From positions 868,001-932,000 of the forward strand of contig NZ_CP007766.1 of NCBI RefSeq assembly GCF_000816785.1: a stretch of DNA of 64,000 bases, read 5' to 3'. Position numbers and translations under genes: made by a program. Within the stretch, counting starts at the first letter, position 1. Each line of letters opens with the position of its first letter. Below are positions 1 through 9,467 of this stretch, piece after piece. The notes under the pieces are model-generated. The model did not search any database and had not been told where the DNA came from. It was given only the letters and a program-made list of their open reading frames with translations. This DNA comes from Campylobacter peloridis LMG 23910 (GTDB taxonomy: Bacteria > Campylobacterota > Campylobacteria > Campylobacterales > Campylobacteraceae).

Positions 1-715
1 TTATAGCATTTTCATTTGTGCTATCACAAATTAAATGAAATCCACCCATACCTTTAAAAGCTATAATCTTACCCTCTTTTAAAAATTTAGCAAGTAAAAT
101 AAAAGCTTTTTCGTCTTTGGCTAAAATATTTTGATTTTTATCTTTTAAAAAGATAGTAATTTTACATTTTGGGCATGAAAGTGGCTGTGCATGAAAGCGA
201 CGATTGTTAGGATCTGCATACTCATTTTGACAAAAAGAACACATTTTAAATTCATCCATAGTTGTATTAGCTCTATCATAAGGAAGTTTTTTAATAATGG
301 AAAATCTTGGCCCACAATTTGTACAAGTGATAAAAGGGTATTTAAAACGCGGATTTTTTTCATCATAAAATTCATTATAGCAATCTTCACAAAGAGCAAA
401 ATCACTTAAAATCGGGCTAAATTTATCAGTTTCTTGCGAAGAACTTATACTAAATTCTTTATAGGATTTTTGAAGTTTTTTATAAGAAAAACTAAAATCA
501 TCTATCCTAGCTAAAAGTGGTAGTTTAGTAAAAATTTTTTCTTTAAAAGAATTTAATTTTTTATCATCACACTCAAGGATTATAACAACACCTAAACTAT
601 TATTATAAACTTCACCTTTTAAGTTAAGTTCTTTAGCTATATTAAAAACAAAAGGACGAAAGCCAACGCCTTGCACTAAGCCTTTAATATGAATTTCATA
701 TCCAAAGTGGGACAT
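1..715 (-). CDS. hypF: HypF, [NiFe]-hydrogenase maturation carbamoyltransferase (N-terminal part, cut by window edge)
   Basis: I translated the minus strand from the ATG at 715-713, which gives an open frame to the window edge. It opens with MSHFGYEIHIKGLVQGVGFR, the acylphosphatase-like signature of HypF. Next come two zinc-finger blocks (CEDC...CTNCG, then CSFC...CPKC) and the beginning of the YrdC-like domain (KIIAFKGMGGFHLICD). In the family, HypF uses carbamoyl phosphate and ATP to make the thiocarbamate on HypE that becomes the CN ligands of the NiFe site. The Kae1-like C-terminal half lies beyond position 1. Its start lies inside the end of the upstream 504-aa gene (20-nt overlap), so the two are probably translationally coupled. 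Confidence 0.93.
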   Translation of the reverse strand, partial: MSHFGYEIHIKGLVQGVGFRPFVFNIAKELNLKGEVYNNSLGVVIILECDDKKLNSFKEKIFTKLPLLARIDDFSFSYKKLQKSYKEFSISSSQETDKFSPILSDFALCEDCYNEFYDEKNPRFKYPFITCTNCGPRFSIIKKLPYDRANTTMDEFKMCSFCQNEYADPNNRRFHAQPLSCPKCKITIFLKDKNQNILAKDEKAFILLAKFLKEGKIIAFKGMGGFHLICDSTNENAI

Positions 716-2210
716 CACTTAACTTAAAAAATGGTATATGTTTAAACACATTTTTACTAAGACTTTTATGCTCAAATAAACTTCCACTAAGCAAAGCACA
801 ATCTGTTTGATTTTTAGCCTTTAAATCATCAAACAAATCCCTTAAAAAATAAGCCAAACTCTCAACAACACCTAAAGCTATAATTTGATTTTCAACTCCA
901 GCTAATTTAAAACTCATCACGCTTCTTAAGGTTTTAGTATAATCAAATTCATTTTGCTCATTAAATTTAAAATCTATTCTAACACCTTTTGCCATTTTAC
1001 TTTCATCTGCTAAAGCTAAAAGTTTTAATGCAGCATTTTGCTCATCATTATCAAGCTCTAAAATCATTCCTACCATACCAAAAAGACTAAAAAAACTATT
1101 AGTTACATTAAGATTTTTTTGGGGTAATGTAAATTCTTTTGTATAATTTGTTAATAATCTTTTAGCTACTTCATCTTGACTTATAGTTTTATAAAACTCA
1201 TCAAAGCTTTTTGGCAGGCAAAGTTTTAAAAGATTTAATTCTTTATCAAGCAAGATAATATCATCATATTTTTTACTAAGTTCTAAAAGCAAAGGCTTTT
1301 TATTTTTAAAATCAGACAACATACAAGAAATTCTTGCAAAATTTTTATCCTCTTTTTGAAAAATTAAATTTTTAAACTCAGGCAAGATATAATCATAACC
1401 CTTGCAAATTAATAATTTATTTTCTATCAAAGCTACTTCAAAATCATCTTCAAAATGCTCAATCTTTTTAAAATTTAAAAATTTAACCCCTTCTTTTTCA
1501 AGCTCAAAACATATAGCAAATAAAAAAAGATTATCATAAATTTTCATTTTAAAATAATCATCCTTTAATTGATGATTTTGTCTAAAAATAGCATTAAATT
1601 TAAGTTTCATTAATGGTTTTTCAACACCAGCTAGTATTTTTAATTGCTCATTATTGCATGAAAAAAATGCATTAATATGTTTTGGATCGCTTGGCATTAA
1701 AAAATCATCTAAATTTTCATTAAAAATTTCAAAAGCATAAATTCCTTTTGAATTTTTAAAGTGTATTTTTTCTTTATTTTTTAATTTTTCTAAGGCTTTT
1801 TTTAAATTATCGTGAAAATTTTCTTTAGTGATTTTTATAAATTCATCTTCTATTTTAAATTCTTCTTCTACAAAAATACCCCATTCATTTTCTAAAAGCT
1901 CACCTTGAGTGTAAGCATTTGCATTAAGTCTTGTTAAAAAACTTCTTTTAGTAAAATTTTTTTCTTTTTTTATAGGTGTAAAATTTTCCTCTATAATTTT
2001 TAAATCAAATTTATCCAAAAAAATACTATGGCTGATATTTTCTAAATTAGAACAAAATGCTTGAATTTCTTCTTTTTCACCTTGAAATTTAATGATTATT
2101 TTTTCGTCTTTTTGCTCATAATCATAAATATAATTTTTAGCATAAAAATATAATAAATACTCAAAAATATCATTTTTAGATCTATAATCAAAAGTAATTT
2201 TTAAAAGCAA
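696..2210 (-). CDS. HypF-associated protein, possible hydrogenase maturation accessory factor
   Basis: A 504-aa cytoplasmic protein with no signal peptide. The C-terminal ~130 residues recall the last part of HypF/Kae1-like carbamoyltransferases: an ALLALADESKMAKGVRIDF stretch and a CALLSGSLFEHKSL motif that resembles the LSGGVFQN motif of HypF. The N-terminal ~370 residues match nothing I can name. The gene overlaps the start of hypF by 20 nt, as expected for one operon, and from memory C. jejuni has a comparable gene beside hypF. A role in hydrogenase maturation is inferred from context and this partial resemblance, and the biochemical function is unknown. The start at 2210 gives MLLKITFDYRSK. 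Confidence 0.6.
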   Translation of the reverse strand: MLLKITFDYRSKNDIFEYLLYFYAKNYIYDYEQKDEKIIIKFQGEKEEIQAFCSNLENISHSIFLDKFDLKIIEENFTPIKKEKNFTKRSFLTRLNANAYTQGELLENEWGIFVEEEFKIEDEFIKITKENFHDNLKKALEKLKNKEKIHFKNSKGIYAFEIFNENLDDFLMPSDPKHINAFFSCNNEQLKILAGVEKPLMKLKFNAIFRQNHQLKDDYFKMKIYDNLFLFAICFELEKEGVKFLNFKKIEHFEDDFEVALIENKLLICKGYDYILPEFKNLIFQKEDKNFARISCMLSDFKNKKPLLLELSKKYDDIILLDKELNLLKLCLPKSFDEFYKTISQDEVAKRLLTNYTKEFTLPQKNLNVTNSFFSLFGMVGMILELDNDEQNAALKLLALADESKMAKGVRIDFKFNEQNEFDYTKTLRSVMSFKLAGVENQIIALGVVESLAYFLRDLFDDLKAKNQTDCALLSGSLFEHKSLSKNVFKHIPFFKLSDVPLWI

Positions 2211-2274
2211 GTTAAAACCTTAAAATAAAAATTTAAAACATAAATATAACAATTTTAATTCTAAGGAAAGCTTA

Positions 2275-2303
2275 AAAAGCTATCTAAATTTTAGATAGCT
2301 TTT
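2275..2303 (-). terminator. Rho-independent terminator of the peptidase E-like gene
   Basis: An inverted repeat, AAAAGCTATC...GATAGCTTTT, lies just past the stop of the peptidase gene. On the minus strand it is followed by T-rich sequence. It also separates that gene from the 504-aa gene. Confidence 0.7.
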
Positions 2304-2309
2304 AAATTT

Positions 2310-3134
2310 TTAGTAGTTAAATTCTGAGCCTATGGCAATTTTTTGAATTTCTTTTTTATATTCAAGTTTTAAAAGCGGAGCGTTTTTGTCCATTCCTAAA
2401 ACTTTTGCTTTTTTACCATCAAGTAATAACGCAACACCTTCAGGCAAAGCATATATAGTGGAATTTTTATTTACAATTAAAAATTCTTCTAATCTTTCCT
2501 CACGACTTTCACCATTATGTCCTACTGGTTTACCTGATATAAAATGTGGGTTGATTTGATGTGGAAAAATATTAAAAGTATTAAATGATTTTGGCTCTAC
2601 AATAGGCATATCATTAGTTGTTTTCATAGTCGCACCCGCTACATTTGAACCTGCTGACCAACCAACATAAGGCACACCTTCGCTTACTCTTTTAGCGATT
2701 AATTCAACTAGATTGTTATTATAAAGTTGGTTTACCAACTCAAATGTATTTCCACCACCTACAAAAATCGCATCAGCATTTTTAACAATATCAACTGCAT
2801 TTCCTCTATGCACACTAATTATTTGAATTCCTAAACTTTCTAAAGCTTTAGCAACTTGTGCTTCGTATTGCTCGTAAGTTTTTCTCACACCAGCATAAGG
2901 AATAAAAGCTATTTTTTTACCTTTTAAATTATTTTTTTCAACAAATTCTTTAAGCCAAGGTAAAGCATGGTTTAAATACCCTGTGTCTTTATATCCTGAA
3001 CTTGAAAGCAGTAAAGCTTTTTGCTTATCTTTTGGAAAATCCACCATATCTGTTTTTGCATTTAGAGCAACTGAACTAAAAAGCATAGCAGCTAAACCAA
3101 GAGCACCTACCTTTAACAAACTTCTTCTTTTCAT
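2310..3134 (-). CDS. Peptidase E-like (S51 family) protein with Tat-type signal
   Basis: A 274-aa protein. The N-terminus MKRRSLLKVGALGLAAML has a twin-arginine motif followed by a hydrophobic stretch, so export of a folded protein by Tat is likely. The body matches the class I glutamine amidotransferase-like S51 family: VGGGNTFELVNQL, the nucleophile elbow GWSAGSNVAG (Ser nucleophile), and a later FPHQINPHF segment carrying the likely catalytic His. Cytoplasmic PepE enzymes cut Asp-X dipeptides, and an exported version could trim peptides in the periplasm. It is a single gene with its own terminator and a ttttcctttaaaag region upstream giving an AAAGGAAAA ribosome site. Substrate is not known. 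Confidence 0.8.
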   Translation of the reverse strand: MKRRSLLKVGALGLAAMLFSSVALNAKTDMVDFPKDKQKALLLSSSGYKDTGYLNHALPWLKEFVEKNNLKGKKIAFIPYAGVRKTYEQYEAQVAKALESLGIQIISVHRGNAVDIVKNADAIFVGGGNTFELVNQLYNNNLVELIAKRVSEGVPYVGWSAGSNVAGATMKTTNDMPIVEPKSFNTFNIFPHQINPHFISGKPVGHNGESREERLEEFLIVNKNSTIYALPEGVALLLDGKKAKVLGMDKNAPLLKLEYKKEIQKIAIGSEFNY

Positions 3135-3207
3135 TGTTTTTCCTTTAAAAGATATTTAAAAACTATTAATTTTAATAAATATTTTTTTAAATTAAAATAA
3201 ATTATTG

Positions 3208-3888
3208 CTAAAAAATAAGACTTTTAAGAAAAAGCTCTCTTTTTTTATAGTCAGGCATTAATTTATATAAAAAATCATAAAATTCTTTTTGATGATGAGG
3301 GTAGATTAGATGCGTAAGTTCATGTAAGATTACATATTCTATAGCTTTTGTAGGTTTTTGTATAAGTTTTAAATTTAAGTTTATATATGCTTTTTGATGA
3401 TTGCAAGAACCCCATCTTGATATCATTTCTTTAATGCAAATTCTTTGCACCTTTCTTTCAAAGGCAAATTCCCATTTTTTTATAAAAAATTCAAAAATTA
3501 CCCTAGCACTATGCCTTAAAAATGCATCTAAAGCCTTTTGATCTTTTGCAAAAAAAATATCCTTTTTTATAAAAACTTTTTTGTGATTTTCATCTAAAAC
3601 TAGCTTGTATTTTTTACCCAAAAAATACAACTCATCGCTAGCTAAAACTACTCTTTTTAGAGCAAGTTCTTTTTCTTTAGTTCTAATCCAGTTTTCATTT
3701 TTTTCTAAAAATCTTAAAACATCTCTTTGCTCATAATACAGCGGTATACTAAGTTTGAAATTTAAATTTCTATCTATTCTAAGTCTTAAGTATTTAAGTT
3801 TTTTCTTTTCAAAAACAAAACGAAATTCTTTAAATTCTAAAATTCCTTTTATACTAACGCTTTGCCTTGCCATTTTTTGCTTTTCCAT
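3208..3888 (-). CDS. YgjP/SprT-like metal-dependent hydrolase
   Basis: A 226-aa protein of the YgjP-type (DUF45/M48-like) family. The zinc-protease motif HELTH is in YVILHELTHLIYPHHQKEF near residues 187-205, preceded by the family's typical ISRWGSC segment near residue 160. The family fold and motif are established, but the physiological substrate is not. The start overlaps the 3' end of the MATE gene by 40 nt. An alternative start 5 codons in (MARQSV) would shorten that overlap. It is the last gene of a minus-strand run with the MATE and RM genes. Confidence 0.85.
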   Translation of the reverse strand: MEKQKMARQSVSIKGILEFKEFRFVFEKKKLKYLRLRIDRNLNFKLSIPLYYEQRDVLRFLEKNENWIRTKEKELALKRVVLASDELYFLGKKYKLVLDENHKKVFIKKDIFFAKDQKALDAFLRHSARVIFEFFIKKWEFAFERKVQRICIKEMISRWGSCNHQKAYINLNLKLIQKPTKAIEYVILHELTHLIYPHHQKEFYDFLYKLMPDYKKRELFLKSLIF

Positions 3889-5165
3889 CTATATGAATTT
3901 ACAATACCACGCAAAAATTCATCCGCACAAAAACCTATCCAAATCCCTAAAATTCCAAGTCCAGCATAAAAACAAAGCACATAACCCACAGGCAATGAAA
4001 CCCCAAGCATAAACACAGCTCCACTTAAAAACGGAAACCTAGCATCACCTGTAGCTCTTAGTGAATTTACCATGACTATATTGAAAGTTCTTGAAATTTC
4101 TAAGAAGATTGAAAGGGTAAAAAGCGGTATCATAAGCTCTTTTAAACTCGCTTCAAGCTTTACTATATCCATAGTAAAATCTTGTAAAGCAAAATTTAAT
4201 AAAGCCACAAAAGCACTTGCTATCACGCTAAAATATAAAGCCACCCAAGTGTGCTTATAAGCCACATTTAAGTATTTTGCACCGACTAATTTTCCAATGA
4301 TAATCTCATTTGCCACGCTTATAGCCTGACCTACTAGCATGATAAGTAAAGAAATTTGAAAATAAATCGTTTGAACGCTTAAATTTTCTTTACCCAAGCT
4401 TGCTACAAAAGCAAAAGCTATGGTGTATTGAACAAACCATATCAAATGCTCCCCTGCTGCAAAACCACCGATATTAAAAATCTTTTTAAGCACATTTTTT
4501 TCAAGGCTAATCATTTCTTTAAATTTAAGATGAATTTTTAGTTTAAAACTAAGTATTGCAACAAGCATACAAAAAGCAACCAAACGCCCAAGTATATTGC
4601 TAAGCCCTACTCCAAAAAGTTCTAATTTAGTAAAATGCAAAACATAAAAATTCCCTATAAAAATAACTATATTCATCAACAAGGTAGTAAACATAACCCA
4701 ATAAGCCATATTATAAACCCTGACAATAGCGGCTAAAACTATACCCATAGCATCAAAAAACAAACAAATTCCAAGCATATGCAAGTAAATTGCGCTATCT
4801 TTTAAAAGCTCATTTGGAATTTGCAAAAGATAAAGCAAAAGCTCTCCATGCCATAAAATCAAACTTCCACACACAAAGCCAAGCAAGGCATTTAAAAACA
4901 AGCTCTGATGTATCACCTTCCTAGCCAAAGTATAATTTTTAGCCCCCAAAGCTTGTGCAATCACCACACTACAACCCACACTTAAAAAGCTAAAAATAAT
5001 GATAAATAAATCCGCTACTTGATTACCAGCACCCATAGCTCCAACCAAAAAGTTAGAATACTGCGAAACCATAACGGTGTTAATGATTAAAGAAAAATAC
5101 CTTAAAAACATCTCAAGCAATATAGGCATACTAAGATGTTTAAGCGAAAGTTGTTTGCTAGCCAT
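3849..5165 (-). CDS. MATE family multidrug/Na+ efflux transporter
   Basis: A 438-aa integral membrane protein with about twelve hydrophobic segments. The order matches MATE transporters: N-terminal MPILLEMFLRYFSLIINTVM, VGCSVVIAQALGAKNY after the second segment, and a repeated half from about residue 240 with GEHLIWFVQYTIAFAFVAS. MATE proteins are inner-membrane Na+- or H+-coupled antiporters that expel cationic drugs. The stop codon of the upstream RM gene is 1 nt away, so the two are likely co-transcribed. I cannot name the substrate. Confidence 0.88.
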   Translation of the reverse strand: MASKQLSLKHLSMPILLEMFLRYFSLIINTVMVSQYSNFLVGAMGAGNQVADLFIIIFSFLSVGCSVVIAQALGAKNYTLARKVIHQSLFLNALLGFVCGSLILWHGELLLYLLQIPNELLKDSAIYLHMLGICLFFDAMGIVLAAIVRVYNMAYWVMFTTLLMNIVIFIGNFYVLHFTKLELFGVGLSNILGRLVAFCMLVAILSFKLKIHLKFKEMISLEKNVLKKIFNIGGFAAGEHLIWFVQYTIAFAFVASLGKENLSVQTIYFQISLLIMLVGQAISVANEIIIGKLVGAKYLNVAYKHTWVALYFSVIASAFVALLNFALQDFTMDIVKLEASLKELMIPLFTLSIFLEISRTFNIVMVNSLRATGDARFPFLSGAVFMLGVSLPVGYVLCFYAGLGILGIWIGFCADEFLRGIVNSYRWKSKKWQGKALV

Positions 5166-5166
5166 G

Positions 5167-7605
5167 TTAATCTCTCAAAAAACCATATTCATAAATTTTT
5201 GGTTCGATTTTTTTAGACAAGATGTCTAAAGTCAAATTCAAATCACCAAGTAAAATTTTATAATGCTCATCTTTTGCTTTACTAGGCATATTCATCTTGC
5301 CTTTTTCATTTCTACCTTGAAAAAATTCTTTTATATCATACAAAGAAGCATTTACTAAATACCCTGCCTTTTCTTTATGCGTGTGATAATACTTAAAAAG
5401 TTCTTTACCTGCTTTTAAAAGTTCTTTTGCTTCATTAGAAAATTCCACCTTGCCTAGCGTATCATCAAACAAAACATCTTCATTTTTTATCTTGCCATTT
5501 ATAAATTTATACATAAAATCACTCTTAAATGCTTCTTGAGTAATGCCTAATTCTTTCTCACTAAAAGGTATGAAATGATTTACACCTTCTTTTGTGCTTA
5601 TGCGATTTTGTCCATGAAAAAGCATAAAAGCAAGACAATCACTTTGAAATTCTTTATCGTTTTGATATGCTTTGTTTGGGTATAAAAATTGATCTCTATC
5701 ATTTAACCAAGTAGCTTTTATAGCATGGCGTACTGAAAAAAATATAGCACAAACTATTAAATTATTGTAAGTTAAAAATATAGAATGCCCAAGATCTTTT
5801 GTATCATGCATAATATAAACAAGATTTTGGTGTTGAAAATCCATTCTTCCAGTATTCATCATGCCTAAATTCAATGGCATATTTTTATTTTTAAATTTAG
5901 ATATCCATTTTCCTATATGCAAATTATGATTGCTATGAAAATTTTTCTTACCTAAAAAATTTCCATTTTCATTAAAAATATCAAGTTTTACCTTTTTAAG
6001 TTCATCTTTTTGACTCATATCCCATATCAAAAATCCTATAGGAAATTTTCCTTTTACATTATCAAAAGTATAAGAAGGTGCTAGGAAGCCTTTTAAAAAT
6101 TTAGCCTTAAAAGTTTCTCTAAATTTAGAAAAATTAGAACTATTTACATATTTTAAAGTAGAAAAAGTAGCTAGCACAGCTCCATCGATCTCACAATATA
6201 TTCTTATATAAAATTGTGCAAAAAGTTCATTTCTAGCACTGCTTAAAATATCTTTGTATTTTTCATAAACATAATTATCAAGACTAACACCTTTTTTATG
6301 CTTTCCACTTCCTGACATAGTTGATGTAGCACCTGCTTCTGCATAAGGTGGGTTTATAAAAATGATGAGTTTTTTGCGTTTGTTTTTATCTTTTAAAATT
6401 TCTTGTAAATTTGAAGGTAGTTTTGATTTATAAATAACATTGCCTTTATCATCTACTTTATCAAAAAATTCATCATTTAGAAAGTCAAATTGAAAAACAT
6501 GCTTTTCAAATAAATTTGCTCCATTTTTTATACGCTCATGTATTACATCAACATCTGCTTTATCTATGGTAGAGCAAAAAATATTTTTTGCATTTGTAAA
6601 ATTTGCTAGCAAATTTCCTGTCCCACCAGCAAGATCCCATATATAGTATTTTTCTTCATAGTCTTTACCTAAAGCCTTTGATAAATACTCACATGCTTTA
6701 TCCACCCAAATTCTTGGAGTAAAAAACGCTCCCTTTCTTTCTCTAATGTCTTGATCTACAAGCAAATCCCTACGCTCTATCATATAATCCCAAAATTCCT
6801 CCAAAGGCGGACGCTCATAAATAGCCCAAAAATCTTTATGTGCTTTTTGATTGTCTTTAAAGCCCGTTTTTTCTGTAGCGATAGAGCCTAGATCTGTCTT
6901 TTTGGCATTAAATTCATAATGATCTTTTTTTAAGATAGCAAAAAGCTTTTCTACTATAGTTTGATTTTCGTTTGAGAGTAAATCAGCTAGATAAAAGTCC
7001 GCATCGATAATGCCGTTTTTCTTTGCTAAATCCCAATCTATACTTATGCTTTCTTTTACGCTTTTGCTCCATTTGTGATATATGCTTACAAAGTTGTTTT
7101 TGTCGATTTTAAATTTACTTATATTTTCGTTTGTTAAATTTTCTTTTATGAATTTTTTTAATTCCTCATCATTTTTTTTATAATAAAAAATCAAAGCTTC
7201 ATTTAAAATTTCATTTAATTCTTTTAAAAGCTTTAAAAACTGCTCGCTTGTGTGATCGCTTGGTGTTACACTCCAATCTATGTCGTTTTTATAAAAAATT
7301 TCTTGAATTTTAGAAAAAGATAAAAATGCAATTTTTTCAGCATCAAACGCACCTATTAAAGCAGGTGTTTGCTCGGTGTGAAATTTATGCTTTCCTATGG
7401 TTAAAATAAGTTGAATGAATGATTTTTTAATATCACTTATGCCTTGCTTGGCTTCAGCCCAAAATAAATTAATCTCGCCTAAGTCTTTGTGCTTTTGCGT
7501 GATGATAAAATCTATCTTAGAACCAACTATAGAAAATTTTGAAAAATACACCTCACGCACTTTGTTTTTTAAAGTTTCTTCATCTAGCTTTAACCAATCT
7601 TGCAT
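5167..7605 (-). CDS. Type IIG restriction-modification enzyme (single-chain endonuclease/methyltransferase)
   Basis: An 812-aa protein. The N-terminus has a PD-(D/E)XK-type nuclease core, with KIDFIIT followed about 18 residues later by FWAEAKQG (Asp...Glu-x-Lys). The middle has adenine-methyltransferase motifs: motif I WDLAGGTGNLL near residue 325 and motif IV NPPYAEAG near residue 420. The C-terminal ~300 residues are probably the target-recognition domain. Having nuclease and methylase in one chain of this length fits type IIG (Eco57I-like) enzymes, which methylate one strand of an asymmetric site and cut nearby. No separate R, M or S genes adjoin it. The target sequence cannot be read from the protein. 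Confidence 0.85.
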   Translation of the reverse strand: MQDWLKLDEETLKNKVREVYFSKFSIVGSKIDFIITQKHKDLGEINLFWAEAKQGISDIKKSFIQLILTIGKHKFHTEQTPALIGAFDAEKIAFLSFSKIQEIFYKNDIDWSVTPSDHTSEQFLKLLKELNEILNEALIFYYKKNDEELKKFIKENLTNENISKFKIDKNNFVSIYHKWSKSVKESISIDWDLAKKNGIIDADFYLADLLSNENQTIVEKLFAILKKDHYEFNAKKTDLGSIATEKTGFKDNQKAHKDFWAIYERPPLEEFWDYMIERRDLLVDQDIRERKGAFFTPRIWVDKACEYLSKALGKDYEEKYYIWDLAGGTGNLLANFTNAKNIFCSTIDKADVDVIHERIKNGANLFEKHVFQFDFLNDEFFDKVDDKGNVIYKSKLPSNLQEILKDKNKRKKLIIFINPPYAEAGATSTMSGSGKHKKGVSLDNYVYEKYKDILSSARNELFAQFYIRIYCEIDGAVLATFSTLKYVNSSNFSKFRETFKAKFLKGFLAPSYTFDNVKGKFPIGFLIWDMSQKDELKKVKLDIFNENGNFLGKKNFHSNHNLHIGKWISKFKNKNMPLNLGMMNTGRMDFQHQNLVYIMHDTKDLGHSIFLTYNNLIVCAIFFSVRHAIKATWLNDRDQFLYPNKAYQNDKEFQSDCLAFMLFHGQNRISTKEGVNHFIPFSEKELGITQEAFKSDFMYKFINGKIKNEDVLFDDTLGKVEFSNEAKELLKAGKELFKYYHTHKEKAGYLVNASLYDIKEFFQGRNEKGKMNMPSKAKDEHYKILLGDLNLTLDILSKKIEPKIYEYGFLRD

Positions 7606-7668
7606 TTTTAACCTTTGATAATAAATAAACTTGCAATTTTAATCAAAAGAACATTATTTTTCAATTAT

Positions 7669-8877
7669 TTATCTTGTCTTTTCAATATTTAAGAGAATTT
7701 GATTGTTTTGTTCTTTAAAGGTATAGACTAAATCATCACTTTTATATGAAATTTCTTTTTCATAAACATCATTTTGCGAAATTTCTTCCAAAATTTGCAT
7801 TAAATGTTTTTTAATTAAAGTTTTTATAGACATTCCTAAACCATGATCTAAATTTTTAATTAATCTTCCATCTATTTGATCTTGAGAAGCAATTTTATGC
7901 AAACAAGCTTTAAAACCTAAATTGTCTAAGGCTTTATATAACTCTTCTTTATCTTTAAAAGGAGCTATCATATCATATATACTATGGTAACAAATATAAG
8001 GAATTTTCTTATAGTTTGCTTGAAGTTTTAAATGTTCATAATTACAAATATCTCTGATGAATTTTCTTGCATTGGAAAAATAAAAAGGCGAGTATTGATT
8101 AGAAGTCCAAAAGCTCTTAGTGAAAATAAATAAATCAATATTATGAGAATATCTTAAATGAAATTCATAATATTTAGTATAATCAATTTCCTTAGAAAAA
8201 CCTAAATATACAAGTGGCGTTAAAGCATAAGAAGAATTATCTATTACACCATCAACTATCCATGGACATATTTTGGCACATAAATTTGCTAAATATCCTC
8301 CATGAGAACTACCTATCAAAACTACTGGAATACCCCCCCCCATTTTATAGTATTTTTTTGTATGTAATATAGCGTTTATAATATCTATTGCTTGTATTAT
8401 GCCAAAATTTTGATATTCATTTTTACTTGGTTTAAATGTGGCACTAAGTTGCATTTTAAGTTGATCTTGGATTTTACCTACTGCTTTTTGCTTACTTAGT
8501 TGCCCATCGATGTATTTTAAATCATCATAAGAAAAATCATTAAAATTTTGCTCTATATTAAAAACTTTACAAGAATGCTCTAAAACAAATTTATCAATAT
8601 CATTAAATACTATCCTTGCTCCATTATTTAACCTTGATCCTATACAATGATATTCAACACTAAGCACAACCACATCGTAAGCTTCGCAAATACTTTGTGC
8701 TAAATGCTTTTTATAATCACTCTGTGTATCTTCTCCAAAACCAGGGATAATACAAACAATAGCTTTCATTTCTTTGTTATCATCATAGCTAATGCTGTAT
8801 TCTAATTTGTTTTCTCTTTTTATATTAAGCTCTATATCATCGCTTGAATTTATAAAGTGAGTTTGATTTATAATCAT
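7669..8877 (-). CDS. DUF2920 family alpha/beta-hydrolase-like protein, phase variable
   Basis: A 402-aa protein of the DUF2920 family, common in Campylobacter. It shows an alpha/beta-hydrolase layout: IVCIIPGFGED near residue 42, a nucleophile elbow IGSSHGGYLANL near residue 190 (Ser in G-S-S-H-G), and a C-terminal NLDHGLGMS that could hold the catalytic His. A run of nine G on the coding strand (C at 8333-8341) encodes part of YKMGGGIPVV, and here the frame is open (ON). Loss or gain of one G would truncate the protein after about 180 residues. In related species such genes are often linked to surface glycan or flagellar modification, but that is not shown here. It is divergent from the ferritin gene. 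Confidence 0.82.
   Translation of the reverse strand: MIINQTHFINSSDDIELNIKRENKLEYSISYDDNKEMKAIVCIIPGFGEDTQSDYKKHLAQSICEAYDVVVLSVEYHCIGSRLNNGARIVFNDIDKFVLEHSCKVFNIEQNFNDFSYDDLKYIDGQLSKQKAVGKIQDQLKMQLSATFKPSKNEYQNFGIIQAIDIINAILHTKKYYKMGGGIPVVLIGSSHGGYLANLCAKICPWIVDGVIDNSSYALTPLVYLGFSKEIDYTKYYEFHLRYSHNIDLFIFTKSFWTSNQYSPFYFSNARKFIRDICNYEHLKLQANYKKIPYICYHSIYDMIAPFKDKEELYKALDNLGFKACLHKIASQDQIDGRLIKNLDHGLGMSIKTLIKKHLMQILEEISQNDVYEKEISYKSDDLVYTFKEQNNQILLNIEKTR
8333..8341. repeat. Poly-C/poly-G tract of 9 (contingency locus)
   Basis: Nine consecutive C on the plus strand (G on the coding strand), inside the DUF2920 gene. Such tracts change length by slipped-strand mispairing in Campylobacter and switch genes on and off. 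It is the only G/C homopolymer of this length that I saw in the window. Confidence 0.9.
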
Positions 8878-8966
8878 TTTTGAGCCTTTAAATTTAAAAA
8901 ATATAATTTTACTATAAATTAAACTAAAAAATATATCATTATAAAATTATTTTAAAAGGAGAAAAA

Positions 8967-9461
8967 ATGCTTTCAAAAGAAGTAGTGGCTTTATTAAATG
9001 AGCAAATTAACAAAGAAATGTATGCGGCAAATTTATATTTGAGTATGAGTTCATGGTGCTATGAGCATAGTTTTGATGGTGCGGGGGCATTTTTGTTTGA
9101 GCATGCAAGAGAAGAAAGTGATCATGCAAGAAAACTCATCACTTATTTAAACGAAACTGATTCTAAAGTAGAATTAAAAGAAGTTAAAAAACCTGATAGT
9201 GAATTTAAATCATTACTTGATGTGTTTGAAAAAACTTTCGAGCATGAGCAAAGCATCACTGCTTCTATTAACAATCTTGTAGATTTTATGCTTTCGAGTA
9301 AGGATTATTCTACTTTTAATTTCTTACAATGGTATGTAAGCGAACAACACGAAGAAGAAGCACTTTTTAGAGGCATAGTAGATAAAATCAAACTCATAAG
9401 CGATAATGGCAATGGTTTATACATGGTAGATCAATACATCAAAAGCTTAATTAATAAATAA
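8967..9461 (+). CDS. cft: Non-haem ferritin Cft
   Basis: A 164-aa ferritin, the usual length for bacterial non-haem ferritins. The start MLSKEVVALLNEQINKEMYA and the ferroxidase ligands fit FtnA-type iron storage: Glu in NKEMYAANLYLSM, HAREESDHARKL with ExxH, and later SEQHEEEALF. It stores Fe(III) as a mineral in the cytoplasm and limits Fenton chemistry. A strong ribosome site AAAAGGAG lies 6-7 nt before the ATG, and an AT-rich promoter region (TATAAA near 8940) is shared with the divergent DUF2920 gene. It ends at its own terminator hairpin. Confidence 0.96.
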   Translation: MLSKEVVALLNEQINKEMYAANLYLSMSSWCYEHSFDGAGAFLFEHAREESDHARKLITYLNETDSKVELKEVKKPDSEFKSLLDVFEKTFEHEQSITASINNLVDFMLSSKDYSTFNFLQWYVSEQHEEEALFRGIVDKIKLISDNGNGLYMVDQYIKSLINK

Positions 9462-9467
9462 TCTTTC

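Noticed and set aside
145-405. 86-codon frame on the minus strand
   Set aside because: It lies within hypF in another frame; the hypF frame has clear acylphosphatase and zinc-finger motifs.
4072-4260. 62-codon plus-strand frame inside the MATE gene
   Set aside because: Antisense shadow of a membrane-protein frame with strong family motifs.
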